From: Gemmatimonas aurantiaca
Lineage (GTDB): Bacteria > Gemmatimonadota > Gemmatimonadetes > Gemmatimonadales > Gemmatimonadaceae
NCBI RefSeq assembly: GCF_037190085.1
Contig: NZ_JBBCJO010000005.1
Coordinates: 248,001-312,000 of the forward strand
Direction: 5' to 3'
Length of the DNA: 64,000 bases
Shown here: positions 62,466 through 64,000 of the stretch, one piece after another
Position numbering within the stretch: the stretch's first letter is position 1
Layout of the letters: each line of letters starts with the position of its first letter
The notes under the pieces: model-generated
Database searches by the model: none
What the model saw: the letters and a program-made list of their open reading frames with translations, nothing else
What the model was told of the DNA's origin: nothing
Program-made: the position numbers and the translations under genes

Positions 62466-63133
62466 ACACCTCGCTCACTGCACACACCCCCGATCCACAG
62501 TCGCCCGGCGACCGCCGGCGCTTCCTCACGCGCCTGGCAGCGCTGGGCGCGACCTTTGGACTCGTCTCTCCGCGCGCCGCGGCCGCTTCGGCGGCCTCGG
62601 CCGTTGACGCCATGTCGCCGGGGGTCGCCGACGATCCGTGGATGTCCCGACTCTCGGGAAAGCATCGGGTGGTCTTTCATTCCCACATGCCCACCGACGC
62701 CCTGGCCATCCGCTGGGCGCTGACCTTCCTCGACACCCAGAAGAACACCTACGGGCTCACCGACCGTGACTGCGGCGTCGTGGTGGGACTCAACGGCCGG
62801 TCCATCGGCTGGCTGTTCAACGATGCGTTGTGGGCCAAGTACCCCACCATCGGCGAGGTCATGGGGACGCCGGCGTCCAGAAATCCGCAGACGGCGCTGG
62901 TGGCGTCGCTGATCCCGCGCGGCGTGATCATTCTGGCGTGCAACAATTCGCTCCGGGCCTCCGGTTCACGATTCCTGCCCGACCCGCAGCGCCGGGATGC
63001 CGCGGCCAGTGCGGCGTTCTACGAGGAGGCCCGGGCCAATCTGCTGCCCGGTGTGGAGACGGTGCCGGCCATGATCGTCACCCTGCAGCAGGCGCAGGAT
63101 CGGGGCTGCCGGTATATCTACGCGGGCGGCTGA
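62462..63133 (+). CDS. Tat-exported DsrE-like protein
   Basis: 223 residues. Twin-arginine signal R-R-R-F-L near residues 18-22, cleavage in the Ala-rich stretch at about 40-48. The DsrE/F-like domain (about 65-220) has Cys104 and Cys160 (I-L-A-C-N-N-S-L). DsrE-family proteins carry sulfur on Cys or bind small molecules. It is coupled to the cytochrome gene, so a periplasmic sulfur-handling pair is plausible. Confidence 0.82.
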   Translation: MNTSLTAHTPDPQSPGDRRRFLTRLAALGATFGLVSPRAAAASAASAVDAMSPGVADDPWMSRLSGKHRVVFHSHMPTDALAIRWALTFLDTQKNTYGLTDRDCGVVVGLNGRSIGWLFNDALWAKYPTIGEVMGTPASRNPQTALVASLIPRGVIILACNNSLRASGSRFLPDPQRRDAAASAAFYEEARANLLPGVETVPAMIVTLQQAQDRGCRYIYAGG

Positions 63134-63176
63134 CCGCCGCATGCCGGGGCGAGGAACCGCCGAGCCGAGTCCGTCT

Positions 63177-64000
63177 TCAGGGCAGATTCGAGATCAGCAA
63201 CGAGACACGTTCCCCGGGGAAACGGGCCTGCAGGCGCGCTTCGAGGCGCTTGGGGTCGGGAGCCGCCGTGCGTCGGGCCAGACGCATGCCCACTACCAGC
63301 GTCGGCTGCGGCACCGAATCGGTGGCCAGTTGCTGCTCTCCCTCTGCCACGGTGATTTCGGTCGCCTCCGGAAACTCCGCCTGAAGCTCCTTCAGTACTT
63401 CGCGCCGCCGCCCCATGGCATTGGTGAACACCGCCAGCGCCATTTGCGCCTCCTGCAGACGCCGCTGCTGGGCGTCGTTGGGCAGACCGGCTGCCAGGTC
63501 CTGCCGGAGTTCCTGCTTGAGCGTGGACAGGTCGATCTGACCGGCGCTCTTGTACCGGAATGCCAGTTGCGCCGTTCCGCGGGCCATATCGGTGAGGCGT
63601 CCCTGCAATTCCCGCTCGACGATGGAATCAAGGGGTTGACCGGCGAGCGTCAGCGTGAGGGTGCGGGCCCGTGCATCGACGGTGTTGGCCAACACAAGAA
63701 TGCGTGGATCAGCCACGGCTTCGGTCAGCAGCTTGCCGGCCGCTTCCCGGAAGAACTCCTGTCGCACCAGATCCCAAGCGAGGTAGGCACTGGGCAGCAG
63801 GGTGGCCACCACGGCCGCCCCGATGAGAAACCGAACCCGGCGGCGTACGGAATCGTGAACGGTCTGGCGTTGGGGCAGCCGCAATACCCGTACGATCAGC
63901 AACGTCGAAAACGCGATGAAGACGGCGTTGATGGAAAACAGGTACAATGCCCCCCCGAAGTACTCCAGCTTTCCTTGGGCCAGGCCATAACCAGCCGTGC
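63177..64000 (-). CDS. DUF389-family membrane protein, partial
   Basis: The frame continues past the window edge, so only the C-terminal about 274 residues are seen; the N-terminus is missing. The visible part starts T-A-G-Y-G-L-A-Q-G-K, then has membrane helices (G-G-A-L-Y-L-F-S-I-N-A-V-F-I-A-F and a later one near 40 residues in) and a soluble tail of about 190 residues. The pattern fits the Bacteroidetes-type DUF389 proteins. Function is unknown. It is convergent with the DsrE-like gene. Confidence 0.75.
   Translation of the reverse strand, partial: TAGYGLAQGKLEYFGGALYLFSINAVFIAFSTLLIVRVLRLPQRQTVHDSVRRRVRFLIGAAVVATLLPSAYLAWDLVRQEFFREAAGKLLTEAVADPRILVLANTVDARARTLTLTLAGQPLDSIVERELQGRLTDMARGTAQLAFRYKSAGQIDLSTLKQELRQDLAAGLPNDAQQRRLQEAQMALAVFTNAMGRRREVLKELQAEFPEATEITVAEGEQQLATDSVPQPTLVVGMRLARRTAAPDPKRLEARLQARFPGERVSLLISNLP

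Overview
The window is a GC-rich (roughly two-thirds G+C), gene-dense bacterial chromosome segment dominated by housekeeping genes. Outer-membrane proteins, a twin-arginine-targeted protein and cytochrome lipoproteins indicate a diderm. The SdhCAB complex is of the B-type (one cytochrome b subunit, 637-residue SdhA). Together with the gene mix, this suggests a Gemmatimonadota-like organism. That assignment is inference from protein character, not a database match. I saw no insertion sequence, prophage, integrase or CRISPR array.

Layout. 1-2.5 kb: an envelope LytR_C-domain protein converging on rlmN and an outer-membrane barrel protein. 2.7-10.1 kb: a tightly overlapping operon aspS-phoH-ybeY-two CNNM/CBS transporters-meaB-methyltransferase. 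10.2-14.1 kb: a cobalamin-binding mutase subunit, acyl-CoA carboxylase beta subunit, AtuA, an AtuA C-terminal-like protein and a tiny membrane protein. 14.1-21.9 kb: a TetR regulator divergent from an HlyD/tandem-ATPase ABC/two ABC-2 permeases/outer-membrane-factor efflux operon. 22-30 kb: U32 tRNA/rRNA-hydroxylation-type protein, recQ, acyl-CoA dehydrogenase, RNase G. 30-36.7 kb: rplU-rpmA, a glycerophosphodiesterase, an ECF sigma/anti-sigma/Spy-like cluster, tRNA-Leu and tRNA-Asn, pepA. 36.8-48.8 kb: an outer-membrane plug protein, yicC-gmk-rpoZ, then UDG-dnaB-radA-ispD-tsaC-ywlE-aroE-comF. 48.8-53.7 kb: gap-pgk-tpiA-secG-carA. 53.8-60.5 kb: an HU protein, moaD-moaE-moaA, mdh and sdhCAB. 60.6-64 kb: a second uracil-glycosylase-like gene, a DUF2945 protein, a dihaem cytochrome plus DsrE-like Tat protein, and a truncated DUF389 membrane protein.

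Most junctions inside operons are 1-4 bp stop/start overlaps (ATGA, TGATG, GTGA), so translational coupling looks like the local rule. It is extreme at the efflux operon, where four consecutive four-codon mini-ORFs bridge the HlyD stop and the ATPase start. Non-coding space is mostly filled by hairpins. There are several intrinsic terminators, one TTGACA-17-TAAGCT promoter before rplU, and at least five long imperfect inverted repeats. Two of the inverted repeats (31.5 and 51.9 kb) clearly belong to one family. An intrinsic-terminator-shaped hairpin lies inside the first codons of carA.
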